From positions 124,001-188,000 of the forward strand of contig MU008159.1 of NCBI GenBank assembly GCA_010909165.1: a stretch of 64,000 nt of DNA. The letters run 5' to 3'. A model generated the notes under the pieces. That model was not told the origin of the DNA, made no database searches, and saw nothing but the letters and a program-made list of their open reading frames with translations. The position numbers were made by a program, and so were the translations under genes. Shown piece by piece: positions 45,263 to 56,189 of the stretch. The stretch is from Anthoceros angustus. Lineage: Eukaryota > Streptophyta > Anthocerotopsida > Anthocerotales > Anthocerotaceae. How positions within the stretch are numbered: position 1 is the stretch's first letter; every line of letters begins with the position of its first letter.

Positions 45263-47398
45263 ATGGCCACCGTTCTGCGACGGAGGCCAGCCCCCAGGAA
45301 TAGCGGTAACAAGATTGTTATACACACTGTTACCAGTCAGCCTGCAGTGGAGGCTCAGCTCAAGGCCGGTGCCGTCAAAGGCACCGACCAGTCTAGCAGT
45401 AGTGGGAGCTCTAGCAGTAGGCAGGACAGTGGCCATGAGTCTTCCATAAACAGCAGCAGCGTGAGCTGCGTGTATGAGCAGAAGATGTGTGCCACATGTG
45501 CATGCCCCATGTCGTGTTGCCTGTGCAGCACTGCATTCAGCACCCTCAAGGGTGTTCAGTGGACGGGGAAGATGAATGCGCTGCCTGGCTGCAAGGGGGA
45601 CGCTAGTAGTAGCACTGGGAGTGGATCCGAGAGCAACATAAAGGCCGCTGGCTGGGGCCACAATGAGCCTCTCTTCCTGGCAGCAGCAGCCGCTCTGACA
45701 GCCCTGCAGGCCCTCATCCTGGCGCTGCAGCGGGTGAATGGGCGGGGCTGGGCCGAGAAGGGTCTGGAGGCACAGGCTAATGCATGCATGTTCTGGGTGC
45801 AGGCTGCAGCCCATGCAGTTGGCCAAGATGATGACTTCAAGCCCAGATTTGCATCCGGCTCATCAGCATTCCATGATGCAGAGATGCTGCTTGCTCTTCC
45901 CGACTGCGAGCAAGGCCAGGAGAAGAGAAGAAAGCGCAGTGCCCCATCATCCAAGCTCACGCAGCCCCAGCAGCAGGGGTGGCAGCCTTCTTTGTCTTTC
46001 TCCCCCGCCCTTTCCTCCTCCCCCTCTGGCTCCTCTGGCTTCTCTTTGTCCAGGGGATGACCTGGATGAGCCATCCGCTCTGGAGCCTTCCGTCTTGGAG
46101 TCCCTGGTCCAGACCCTCATAGGCACCACCCCTGGGACTGGGACAGAGCAGGCACCACCCTCCCCCCTAGACAAGCCTGCAGACACAGTGGGGAAGTCCG
46201 AGACCAGCCCTCCAGAGACGAAGAAACTCCCTTCACCACCCCAAGCTTCCACCACCTCCTCGACCACCAACATTGAGCAGGGTGACGAAGTGGTGAAGAC
46301 TGGTAGTGTGAAAGCAGCTCCAGCATTCCTTCCTCCCGTGTCCAAGAGGTCATCAGAGACAATGACTAGGAAGCAGAAGAGGAACCTGAAGAAGAAGAGC
46401 AAGAACTCGGTACCTTCTTCTGTCACAGTGACACCCAGAGACCGTCCCGCATCTGCCAAGTAACTATCCTCAATCTGGTCTCGCGGATAGGAGTGGACAG
46501 GGAAGATGAATGCGCTGCCTGGCTGCAAGGGGACGCTAGTAGTAGCACTGGGAGTGGATCCGAGAGCAACATAAAGGCCGCTGGCTGGGGCCACAATGAG
46601 CCTCTCTTCCTGGCAGCAGCAGCCGCTCTGACAGCCCTGCAGGCCCTCATCCTGGCGCTGCAGCGGGTGAATGGGCGGGGCTGGGCCGAGAAGGGTCTGG
46701 AGGCACAGGCTAATGCATGCATGTTCTGGGTGCAGGCTGCAGCCCATGCAGTTGGCCAAGATGATGACTTCAAGCCCAGATTTGCATCCGGCTCATCAGC
46801 ATTCCATGATGCAGAGATGCTGCTTGCTCTTCCCGACTGCGAGCAAGGCCAGGAGAAGAGAAGAAAGCGCAGTGCCCCATCATCCAAGCTCACGCAGCCC
46901 CAGCAGCAGGGGTGGCAGCCTTCTTTGTCTTTCTCCCCCGCCCTTTCCTCCTCCCCCTCTGGCTCCTCTGGCTTCTCTTTTGTCCAGGGGGATGACCTGG
47001 ATGAGCCATCCGCTCTGGAGCCTTCCGTCTTGGAGTCCCTGGTCCAGACCCTCATAGGCACCACCCCTGGGACTGGGACAGAGCAGGCACCACCCTCCCC
47101 CCTAGACAAGCCTGCAGACACAGTGGGGAAGTCCGAGACCAGCCCTCCAGAGACGAAGAAACTCCCTTCACCACCCCAAGCTTCCACCACCTCCTCGACC
47201 ACCAACATTGAGCAGGGTGACGAAGTGGTGAAGACTGGTAGTGTGAAAGCAGCTCCAGCATTCCTTCCTCCCGTGTCCAAGAGGTCATCAGAGACAATGA
47301 CTAGGAAGCAGAAGAGGAACCTGAAGAAGAAGAGCAAGAACTCGGTACCTTCTTCTGTCACAGTGACACCCAGAGACCGTCCCGCATCTGCCAAGTAA
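45263..47398 (+). CDS. Unrecognised low-complexity protein with Cys cluster and basic C-terminus (partly duplicated)
   Basis: I do not recognise this gene. From ATG 45263 (MATVLRRRPAPRNSGNKIVI) the frame shows a Ser-rich stretch, a cysteine cluster (CVYEQKMCATCACPMSCCLC), an Ala/Leu-rich helix (AAAAALTALQALILALQRV), a Ser/Pro region, an acidic patch (DDLDEPSALEPSVLESL), a Pro/Thr-rich linker and a lysine-rich end (TRKQKRNLKKKSKN) that could be a nuclear signal. As given, the frame stops at 46060 because of single-base losses near 46047-46055. A second, intact copy of the 3' part follows and ends at 47398. Using one copy gives a single 400-residue frame with no intron. The Cys pattern (CxxCxCxxxCCxC) may bind metal. 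Any function is unknown. Confidence 0.6.
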
Positions 47399-47425
47399 CT
47401 ATCCTCAATCTGGTCTCGCGGATAG
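45557..47425 (+). repeat. 935-bp tandem duplication of the 3' part of the 45-kb gene
   Basis: About 45557-46490 is repeated at 46491-47425 (offset 933 bp at the start, 935 bp after the indels). Copy 1 reads CTCTTTGTCCAGGGGATG and copy 2 CTCTTTTGTCCAGGGGGATG, a loss of one T and one G. At the left edge copy 1 has GCAAGGGGGACG and copy 2 GCAAGGGGACG. The rest is essentially identical, including the sequence after the stop codon. Confidence 0.93.
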
Positions 47426-48507
47426 GAGTGGACAGAGTGGCCACCTCTGCAACATGCCACAGATGCCAGCAACAGCAGGCTGCTCCTGACGATTTGTCCA
47501 TATGCACCTTTCTAGTTCTGCCTACTCCTGGACTCCTGAGACCCGTGGCTTGCTTGCTAGCTGTACGAGCTGTATATAAAAACCACTATTTCTACTCGTG
47601 TTGTCTGCATGAGCCTGCCACGATTCCCCACAACCCTATCTTCCAATCAGCAAGTCCCACAGCATATGCTGCTGTTCGAAAGCACATGACACGGAGATCC
47701 CGGCTGCCACTTGCAACCGGCTAATCCCGGTCGCGAGCCGGTGACGGCCCGACATTGGAGTCTCTGGGGGCTTGCGGGACAAGGGCTGCCCGACACTTGC
47801 TGGGAGAGCTGTTGGTATTTTAACTGGCCTTCTTGTTCCTTGTTCCACGGCACCTGGAACTGTACTTCCCGGACTCGACGACTGGACTCGGTATCATCGA
47901 GTTGATGCCAGCGAGCATCCAGAGTTCCTGCCGGGGATATTCCGCGGCTGATCCGTCGTCCGGGCGAGGTGCGGCCGCAGCAAGGCAGAGGCGAGGGCCG
48001 CGGCTCTGTCTGCTCTCCTCTGCGTGTGCGCTACGGGAACATCGCCTCGGGAGACGGGTGAGGTGCGCGGCAGCCGGCTGACGGGAGGCGGAGGTGTGCG
48101 AGCGTCTGCTCTGTCTTTCTTTGTGCGCTTCTGTTGCCAATTTGGATCACGGTGATGGCGTGAGGTTACTGTATTGCGATCGGGTGGGAAGCTCGTGTGG
48201 TTGGGAAGATGCTGTACGGTGCTTGCAAGGGGATCGGCTTGGAAGTGATTCTTGCTGCTTTGGTAGCTTCCTCCCGAGAAGTGATGCTTCTCTTGGATTC
48301 TTGGTTAATCTCTGTCGGATTGCTTGCTGACGAGCGCGTGGTTTGCGCGCCGGCATGTCCTTTGGCTCCGCTTGTTCTCGGTATTTTTTACGAAGCGGCT
48401 GTATATGTGTAGGTGACCGAGGCCATCCGATCAAGATTTCAATAATTTCGGAAGACAGTTCTGGTCACTGGAAGCTTGAGGAGCTGTGGAATCGAGAGGC
48501 GAAAGGG
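47426..48507. other. Region between the 45-kb gene and the phosphatase gene; likely promoter/5' leader
   Basis: Contains a TATA-like TGTATATAAAAACC at 47571-47584, GC-rich sequence at 47930-48110 and no recognisable coding exon. Short frames here have no domain. Probably the promoter and leader of the downstream purple acid phosphatase gene. Confidence 0.35.
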
Positions 48508-50329
48508 ATGGCTCGCATCGGGTTGGATGAAGAGATAGGCTACTCGAGGCTTGAGGATCAGGTACTATATTTTAGCTTTTACGTGTTAAGATTTTTTGGT
48601 GGCAAGACAAGAAGCATTCCATTCATCGGCGATAAGCTTTCTGTTGACGGCGTTGTGGAATTTGTGGTGGCAGACACAGAGAAGAGGATCTCGAGTGAAG
48701 TCATCGACTGTGGCTGTAACTCTGCTCACAGCTTTGCTCCTCGGCGTTTGCATTGGATATGCCACTTTGAGGCCTGGCCCAGTGTTCCGAGCAGACTCGT
48801 CGTCTAATTACCCGCTGAACTTTTTGGTTGTTGGCGACTGGGGGCGTGATGGCAACTACAATCAAACCTTTGTCGCGGAGCAGGTTGTTGTCTCGCTCAG
48901 GAGTGAGAAGCGCTCTGTCACTAGGTCGTCAGGGTGCCTGGCTGCCTTAAGGACTTCCTAACTGTGGTGATGTTTGCCTCGAGCAGATGGGACGCGTAGG
49001 GGAAGAGCTCAACGTTGATTTTATAGTATCTACAGGAGACAATTTTTATGACTACGGACTAAAAGGGGAAAATGATCCCCAGTTCGAAACTTCATATTCT
49101 AATGTCTACACAGCGCCGAGCTTGCAAAAGACTTGGTTCACAGGTACGACATTTCTCGCTGTCTGCATCTGAAGCGTAATCTTTTGAGGTCATCGGTCTC
49201 CCCTAATGTCTGCTTATCGGACTGTCGAATACCAGTTTTGGGAAATCACGATTATAGAGGCGATGTTCCCGCACAATTGAGTGACACTTTGAAGCGAAGG
49301 GATGGCCGGTGGTGGTGTCAAAGAGAATTTGAGCTGCTATTTCCCCTATGTGGCGAGTCAGCTCAAACAGGTAGGCAAGCTCTTCATTGACCAAGAAACG
49401 TGGCGTTTCAAGAGTGATTCCGTTGTCAACCGCAATTCCACTTGGAAACGTGTGTCCTTCTGTGGAGGGCCAGCAGCAACATGGACACGTGGCGTGCTAC
49501 CTTGTTCTGAGTTTGGCTTTCTTCTCCACAGGCACATGCGATAGCTCCATTGAATTTTTCTTCATCGACACTACTCCGTTTGTAAACGAGTACTGGTCTG
49601 TTAATGCTTCCCATAAACACAACTGGGAGGGCCTTCTGGAACCTCGCGAGGAGCAGTTGCGGCTCCAGGCACTGGTATGTATCGCTTCGCCTTCAGACTG
49701 TCATCGCGAACGGCTCCTTTTTCTGTCAATTGCTTTCTAAACAGCAGTGTGTGACCACAGCGTTTGGAATCGAACTTGAGGAGCTCAAATGCAACGTGGA
49801 AGTTGGTGATAGGCCACCATACAATTCGGAGTACCGGTGTACACGGTGATACAACTGACGTGGCAGAAGTTGTGAATCCCTTGTTAAAGGTAAGCATGTT
49901 TAGGTTTCTGTCCATCCTGCGGTGGTAGAGAGCCATGGCTGTTGAACCTTGCTCCCCTCCTCTGTTCAGGCATATGACGTAGACTTGTATATTAACGGTC
50001 ACGATCACAACCTCCAAGACATCATGAGTCAAGACAGGTCACCTTTTTTTTCCCTCCTTTCCTTTTGTTCTTGAACGCTTGGACGGATCAAGGAGTTTAT
50101 CTCACAAGCCTTTTTTCCCATGTGCAGTAAGCTTCGGTATATAACAAGTGGTGCTGGATCTAAAGCTTGGAAAAATGCCAGAACCCCCGACACAGAAAAT
50201 GGGGCGCAGTTCTATTATGACGGCCAAGGATTTGTATCGGTGTCTGTGGCGCCGAACTCATTGCGAATAGTCTTCCACGACGCTTTTGGCAGTGTCCTCC
50301 ACTCCCTCGACCTGAAAAAGGAGCAGTAA
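48508..50329 (+). CDS. Purple acid phosphatase (low-molecular-weight, PAP17-like)
   Basis: Dinuclear metallophosphatase that hydrolyses phosphate monoesters at acid pH, normally secreted or vacuolar. Eight exons with GT-AG borders and matching phases: 48508-48561, 48674-48883, 48987-49143, 49236-49370, 49532-49674, 49761-49889, 49970-50037 and 50128-50329, giving 365 residues. ATG 48508 (MARIGLDEEIGYSRLED) precedes a hydrophobic segment (VAVTLLTALLLGVCIGY), a signal anchor or uncleaved signal. The metal-ligand motifs are all present in order: GDWG, GDNFYDYG, GNHDYRG, VIGHHT and NGHDH. The C-terminal half (ITSGAGSKAW, FYYDGQGFVSV, VFHDAFG) matches small plant PAPs. The end of exon 4 (EFELLFPLCGESAQT) does not match the family and may reflect a different splice donor. 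Many plant PAPs of this type respond to phosphate starvation. No such element is shown here. Confidence 0.92.
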
Positions 50330-50732
50330 ACCTCGTTCCTACCCTTTGGCCTGTCAGCAGTAGTGGAAAGTAGCCAACATGGTCCTAAAGGTCCAGAAAC
50401 TTCCTTCGCCTCTGTAAAATATTGATTAGCTGACTCTCTATTTTTTAAGTCAGTCTAGAATATCTTCATCCCACAAAGAGAGATTTATGCCTATGTAAAA
50501 TACGATGAGCTGACGCTGGATTAATTATACAGAGCAGAACATCTTGATCCCAGAAAGAGAGATTCATTCTATTCAATTCTGGTCATCTCTGTTATGATGA
50601 GAGGTGGCTCGGTGTTGGCCATCCATGTCTTAGTTTGGACAAGGATGGAGTTAAGCAAGCACATTCACCCCAAGGAAAAAACACTGTTCTCTGGCTTACA
50701 CACCTGAGGACTCGCTGAGGTCTTCATTGTCC
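50330..50732. other. Convergent intergenic region with a diverged ~80-bp duplication
   Basis: 3' flanks of the phosphatase (+) and PPR gene 4 (-). TGTAAAATATTGATTAGCTGAC...GAATATCTTCATCCCA near 50414 is repeated with changes as TGTAAAATACGATGAGCTGAC...GAACATCTTGATCCCA near 50495. Confidence 0.5.
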
Positions 50733-53700
50733 TCAGGGTCGACCATTACAACTGCAACAACCATTTGCGAATCGATGCACACGGTACCCATCCCTTACAA
50801 CAATGTGTCTCTGTTCAAGCCTTGACATGATTTCCGTGGAACTGTGGCAGTCACTGCACATGCGTAGATTCTTCGTTACCACCAGAGGTGTCCCACTCAG
50901 TGTTCAAGAGACCAAACGCCAGAGCTAGCTTCTCAGCATGCCCACAAAGCACATCTTCCTTTTCCTTCTCACACAGTGGCTTCAACACCAACTTTGTGTG
51001 AGGTACGTGGCCTCCTTCCTGCTTCAGACGTGCATTCGTGCTCTCTACCTTCAGCGCAATATCATCTCTTTTTTCTCCCACCGCAAACGTATGTACCTCC
51101 TTCTTCACCTCAATGCTCGCCACTGCAGGTTTCTTGTTGGCTCCTGCTGCCTTTCTCCGTGTTTCAATCATGTCTACATCGGTCCACCTACCTGCATCTG
51201 CATAGGCATTGGCCATGAGGACGTAGGCAGATGCCCGCTGAGGGTCCAGCCTAACAATTCTTTCAAAACACCACATTGCCCTCGCTATATCCCCGTGACT
51301 TTTGCAGGCATTCAACAAAGACCTCAGGCCCACAACATTACTTTGATCCTCGCATGATAACAACATGTTCTCAGCCTCATCTAAATGGCCTGCACGCCCA
51401 AAAAGATCAATCATGCAATTGTAATGCTCAGTAGTAGGCTTGATGCCATGCTGTTCAGCCATGGAATCAAAGTGCTTGCGACCCTCGTGGACCAGTCCCT
51501 CATGACTGCATGCTACTAGAAGGCAAGTAAAAGTAGCACCATCAGGCTGAATACCGGCAACTAACATCTCCTCAAAACAAGCTAGTGCTCTCTGACCATC
51601 ATCACAAGTACCATACCCAGATATCAGGGCATTCCATGTCACCACATTCTTTGTGTTCATGCTGTCAAAAACCTGGCGTGCATCTTCCAGTTCACCACAT
51701 TTTGCATACATGTCCACCAGGCAGGTGCCCAACACTACGTTATCCAGCAGTCCTCTTTCCACAATCTGAGTGCAGCTGCCTGCCCCTCTGTAAGGCACCA
51801 GTGCTTCCACAGGCCTTCAGAAGGCAAGCAAAAGTAACATGGTTTGCCAAAATGAGGCCTTCTTGCTCCATTTGTCCATACAGAACAAGGGCCTCTTGGC
51901 CGAGTCCTTGCTGTGCATACCCAGCAATCAGCGCTGTCCATGTCACCACGTTCTTTGTGGCCAAGCTTTCAAAAACCCGGTGTGCATCTTCCAGTTGACC
52001 ACATTTTGCATACATGTCCACCAGGCAGGTGCTCACCATTATGTCATCAATCAGCCCTCTTTCAACAATCTGTGAGTGCAGCTGCCTGCCCTTCTGTAAG
52101 GCACCGGTGCTTACACAGGCCTTCAGAAGGCAAGCAAAAGTAACATGGTTAGCCAGCCAAAATGAGGCCCTCCTGCTCCATTTGTCCATACAGAACAAGC
52201 GCCTCTTGGCCGAGTCCTTGCTGTGCATACCCAGCAATCAGGGCATGTCACCACATCCTTTGTGGCCAAGCTGTCAAAAACCTGTGCATCTTCCAGTTCA
52301 CCACATTTTGCATACATGTCCACCAGGCAGGTGCTCACCATTATGTCATCAATCAGCCCTCTTTCAACAATCTGTGAGTGCAGCTGCCTGCCCTTCTGTA
52401 AGGCACCAGTGCTTGCACAGGCCTTCAGAAGGCAAGCAAAAGTAACATGGTTAGCCAAAATCAGCCCCTCCTGCTCCATTTGTCCATACAAAACAAGAGC
52501 CTCATGTCCAAGCCCTTGCTCGGCATACCCAGCTATCAGGGCATTCCATGTCACCACATTCTTTGTGTTCATGCTGTCAAAAACCTGGCGTGCATCTTTC
52601 AGTTCACCACATTTTGCATACCCAGATATCAGGGCATTCCATGTCACCACATCCTTTGTGGCCATGCTGTCAAAAACCTGGCGTGCATCTTTCAGTTCGC
52701 CACATTTTGCATACATGTCCACCAGGCAGTTGCCAACAAACAAGTTAGTAGGAATGCCACTGTGCAACACATCACAGTGCACTTTCCGGCCAGATTCCAA
52801 GTCGGCAAATGCACAAGCTTGAAGGGCAGCTACAAAGACGTGAGCATCCGCCTTCACTCCTGACATACGCATCTCATGGTACAGTTGTATGGCCTCCTTA
52901 GGTTTCCCATGCTTAGCATATGCAGAGATTATGGAAACCACATGAAGACATCTGGTTGCCACCCTGGTGAACACATCCATGGCCTCCTCTAGCCTACCTC
53001 CACATGCATACATGCGCAAGATATGGTTCCCCAAGTATGCATTCGACTCGTACCCAAGTTTGACAGTGAGATCATGAACTCGTCGCCCCACAACCAAATC
53101 CTTCTTAGCTGCACACAGTTTCAGCACAGTGTAAAACAGAGACTGAGAATAGCAGAGTCTGTCTGCGCCAGAGATTCCAGGGCTCCAACGGCCTCAGAAA
53201 GCTTCCCTGCTGACATAACGCTCACGGTTCCAGCCGTTACGACGCCCATTTCCGATCCTGCACGCCTGCCAGGTTCAGGCTTATCCGAGAGCTGACTTGG
53301 AAGGAGAGGCACCATGACCCATCTGCATATCCAAGGAAACGAGCTGCTCATCAACCCAAGCTGGCTTAAACATGTTGTTTAACCACAGGACCTCGCCGGA
53401 CCCCTTACGCCGGAAGTCAGGCGAACGGGAGCTCTTCTTATCTCGTCTGTTGTCCCACCACATGGTAGGGTCCAGAAAAATTGTTGCCACAAGTGCTCCT
53501 GCTCCTGGCGATCCCCACCCACACATTTTCTCGGAAGTGGAAGTGCTGGGTTCCTTACACTGCTGCACAAGTAACCCATAACCGATCCTGCACGCCTGCC
53601 AGGTACAGGCTTATCCTGAGAGCTCGACTTGGAAGGGAAGGCACCATGACCCATCTGCGCATCCAAGATAACGGGCTGCCCATCAACCCAAGCTGGCTTG

Positions 53701-54383
53701 GACACGTTGTTTAACCACAGGACCTCGCCGGACCCCTTACGCCGAAATTCAGGCGGACAAGAGCTCTTCTTCTCTCGTCTGTTGTCCCACCGCATGGTAG
53801 GGTCCAGAAAACATTGCTGCCACAAGTGCTCCTGCTCCTGGCGATCCCCACCCACACATTTCCTCGGAAGTCGAAGTGCTGGGTTCCCTACACTGCTGCA
53901 CAAGTAACCCATAACCGATCCTGCACGCCTGCCAGGTTCAGAATCATTCGAAAAACTCGACCTGGAAGGAGAGGCACCATGACCCATCTGCATATCCAAG
54001 GAAACGAGCTGCTCATCAACCCAAGCTGGCTTAAACAGGCTGTTTAACCACAGGACCTTGCCGGACCCCTTCCGCCTGAAGTCAGACGCACGGGAGCTCT
54101 TCTGATCTCGTCTGTTGTCCCACCACATGGTAGGATCCAGAAAAAATTGTTGCCAGGAGTGCTCCTGCTCCTTGCGACGACCATCGCTGGAAAATCCGTC
54201 CCCACCCACACATTTTCTCAGAAGTGGAAGTGGTGGGCTCCTTCCACTGCTGCACCTGGAGGCTTGGTTGGTTGCCAGGCGTTCACTCCCTGCACTGAGG
54301 TGAGAGGGAGCTCCTCGTGGAATCCCTGTACAGACACCATTTTGTTGGGTCCGCAACGGGTCCGGTTGCCATACTGTGGCCAT
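50733..54383 (-). CDS. PPR gene 4: three PDF motifs + PLS PPR + E1/E2 + DYW:KP-like deaminase (frameshifted as given)
   Basis: Start ATG 54383 ([14 protein letters not shown]). Residues ~77-330 hold three ~111-residue units, each with an OSB-type PDF motif ([33 protein letters not shown]). The third is frame-shifted near 53477 by a short A-run. Next come PLS repeats ([47 protein letters not shown] type), E1/E2, and a PG box reading [12 protein letters not shown]. The deaminase domain has [12 protein letters not shown], then after a 1-nt shift near 50895 [23 protein letters not shown] and CCSCNGRP, stopping at 50733. The zinc ligands (HxE, CxxC) and the second site (H...CxC) are kept, but the last residues are NGRP, not GDYW. 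At least six small indels break the frame (e.g. ~53295, ~53147, ~52245, ~52150, ~51770). It is a decaying gene or an error-rich sequence of a working one. Predicted role: organelle RNA editing, possibly U-to-C. Confidence 0.8.
53315..54250 (-). repeat. Three tandem ~333-bp units encoding PDF motifs
   Basis: Units lie near 54250-53923, 53922-53591 and 53590-53260. Each encodes a KCVGGD-containing lead-in, the [16 protein letters not shown] core, [22 protein letters not shown] and PGRRAGS. The units are diverged at protein level (WWDNRRDQ / RWDNRREK / [11 protein letters not shown] / PEF / PDF), so this is a real, older in-frame triplication of 111 codons, unlike the near-identical duplications elsewhere in the window. 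Confidence 0.9.
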
Positions 54384-54686
54384 CCTTCAGCAACCGCTGT
54401 CGGAACATGAGTCCAACAACAGATTATGGCACGATGTCCGGGTCCAGTGAATGACCACACCAGCCTGAAGGAGAGCAAACGCATTTGTACAGTTAACGAA
54501 GCTCTCTCTAGTAGAGGTTGTAGAATATTTTATTGCACTGTCGGTATGTAGGTACATTGTTCCTAGCAAGCAGTGCTGATCAAACTGTCCACTTTTGTGG
54601 GATAGGTACATACATATACAGATAGGAAGCCCAAGAGATTTGGCTGGTAGGCCTCAGGACCCACAATCCACAAATCATGTATCTAC
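54384..54686. promoter_or_regulatory. Short spacer between the LRR gene at 54.7 kb and PPR gene 4
   Basis: 303 bp between the stop of the LRR gene and the start codon of PPR gene 4 on the same strand. It must hold the 3' end of one and the 5' region of the other. No TATA box or other element is convincing. Confidence 0.3.
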
Positions 54687-56189
54687 TCAAAGAAACAGCA
54701 ACATGGCCAGGAAGATCGTCTCACTGATTCGAGCAACCTGTGAACCCGATGAAGTTGGAGGTTCTTCGGAGATTGCATTGGACGATCTGGGTGTGGAAAG
54801 CTGAAGACCGTTCACGTCCCGGGGCCGGTGCTGATGCTGTGGGGGAGACACCAATACTCCCGAAAGCATAGCATTCTTCCTCCTGCAGCTTCTCAAGCCC
54901 ACCAGGGCCTGCACTTTGAGACCGGGGCCCGCTTGAGGCCATTCCCGGGAACACAGGTTAACGTTGTCCCGCAGCAGCAGCCGCGGCCCGAGCTGTTGCA
55001 CGAAGGAGCGGGAGAAGGGGACGGGCCCTGCCAGCATGTTGTTGCTCATGTTGAGCTCGCTCAGACTGCGGAGCCCTTCCAACTCCCCCGGTATCACGCC
55101 TGTCAGCTGGTTGCCGTCCAGATGGAGCGCCTTGAGCCCCGATAGCTTCCCCAGGGAGCTGGGCGCCTGACCTGTGAGCTCGGAGTTGGAGAGCAGCAGC
55201 ACCTGGAGGCTCGCCAGATCCCCGATGCAATTGGGCAGAGGAGCTCGGAATTTGTTGTCCCGCAGAAGCAGGGCCTGGAGGGAGATGAGCCCACAAACCG
55301 CGTCCGGGATGCCTCCAGTCAGAGTGTTGCCGCTCAGATCGAGAAGCGCCAGGCGGCGGAGGCTGCCCACGCTGCTTGGGATGGGTCCGCTCAACCTGTT
55401 TCCGCTCAGATCCAGCTTTTCGAGTTCTGGCAGATGGCCCAGGGGTTGCTGCGGGATGGATCCTGCCAGCCGATTATCGCTGAGGTTGAGGATGACCAGG
55501 CTCCGGGGTAGGGCGTCGATGCCATCGGGTATGGGTCCTTCCAGGCGGTTGCTGCTCACATCCAGGTACTGGAGCGACGTGGAATGTGGAAGCCATGATG
55601 CGATGCTGCCGCTGAGAGTGTTGCCGTGAAGATCCAGAACGGTGAGCTTGGTGAGGTTGGCCAACTCGGAGGGGATGGCTCCTGTGTGTCCATTCTCTCT
55701 GAGCACAAGGGACTCTAATGACTCGCCCAGCTTGCCTATCTCTTTCGGGATGGGGAGGGGGTTGTCTCTTCCACACTGGTAGTAGAACAGGTTTCTGAGG
55801 TAGGTGAGCTTCTGTATGGAAGAGGGGATGTAGGAACCGGGAGCACAGACTGGAAATGCAGTGTCATCGGAGATGACACCGAAGGACAGTGAGGTGACAT
55901 GGAAGACGTTGTCACTGTATTCTAAGCACTCTATCCCATGCCACCGCTGCAAGCAGACATCCGGGATGTCCCTGACCCAGGTATTTCCTGTGGCTGACAT
56001 TACGTCATACACAGCTTGCAACTCCACGAGGTCAGTGTATCTCTGGTCATTTGTGTAGTTCACCACAACTGAGGCCGCTGGTGTGGTGTATGTATTGCAG
56101 ATAGCAAGCTGCAAGTTGCAGAACAGTAGCAAGAAAAGTGCTGCGTATGCAAACTGGAGGTTTGCTGACCGGCCCATGCAGGGGCACAT
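54687..56189 (-). CDS. Secreted LRR protein, single exon (RLP29/PII-2 type)
   Basis: 500 residues from ATG 56189 (MCPCMGRSANLQ; M5 at 56177 is an alternative). The N-terminus is a signal peptide (FAYAALFLLLFCNLQLAIC). An LRR cap includes LQAVYDVMSATGNTWVRDIP and a Cys pair around CLQRWHGIEC. About eleven 24-residue LRRs of LDLSGNRLSGPIPSSVG type follow, then a cap with LCSREWPQ. A Ser/Pro-rich tail ends in a hydrophobic stretch (TIFLAMLLFL) that fits a GPI or membrane anchor. No kinase domain. It shares with the 26-kb gene the sequence order FHVTSLSFGVI / YIPSSIQKLTYLRNLFYYQC, so the two are paralogues. This one lacks the AGP-like N-terminal repeats and the intron. Likely extracellular or cell-surface recognition protein. 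Confidence 0.88.
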   Translation of the reverse strand: MCPCMGRSANLQFAYAALFLLLFCNLQLAICNTYTTPAASVVVNYTNDQRYTDLVELQAVYDVMSATGNTWVRDIPDVCLQRWHGIECLEYSDNVFHVTSLSFGVISDDTAFPVCAPGSYIPSSIQKLTYLRNLFYYQCGRDNPLPIPKEIGKLGESLESLVLRENGHTGAIPSELANLTKLTVLDLHGNTLSGSIASWLPHSTSLQYLDVSSNRLEGPIPDGIDALPRSLVILNLSDNRLAGSIPQQPLGHLPELEKLDLSGNRLSGPIPSSVGSLRRLALLDLSGNTLTGGIPDAVCGLISLQALLLRDNKFRAPLPNCIGDLASLQVLLLSNSELTGQAPSSLGKLSGLKALHLDGNQLTGVIPGELEGLRSLSELNMSNNMLAGPVPFSRSFVQQLGPRLLLRDNVNLCSREWPQAGPGLKVQALVGLRSCRRKNAMLSGVLVSPPQHQHRPRDVNGLQLSTPRSSNAISEEPPTSSGSQVARISETIFLAMLLFL

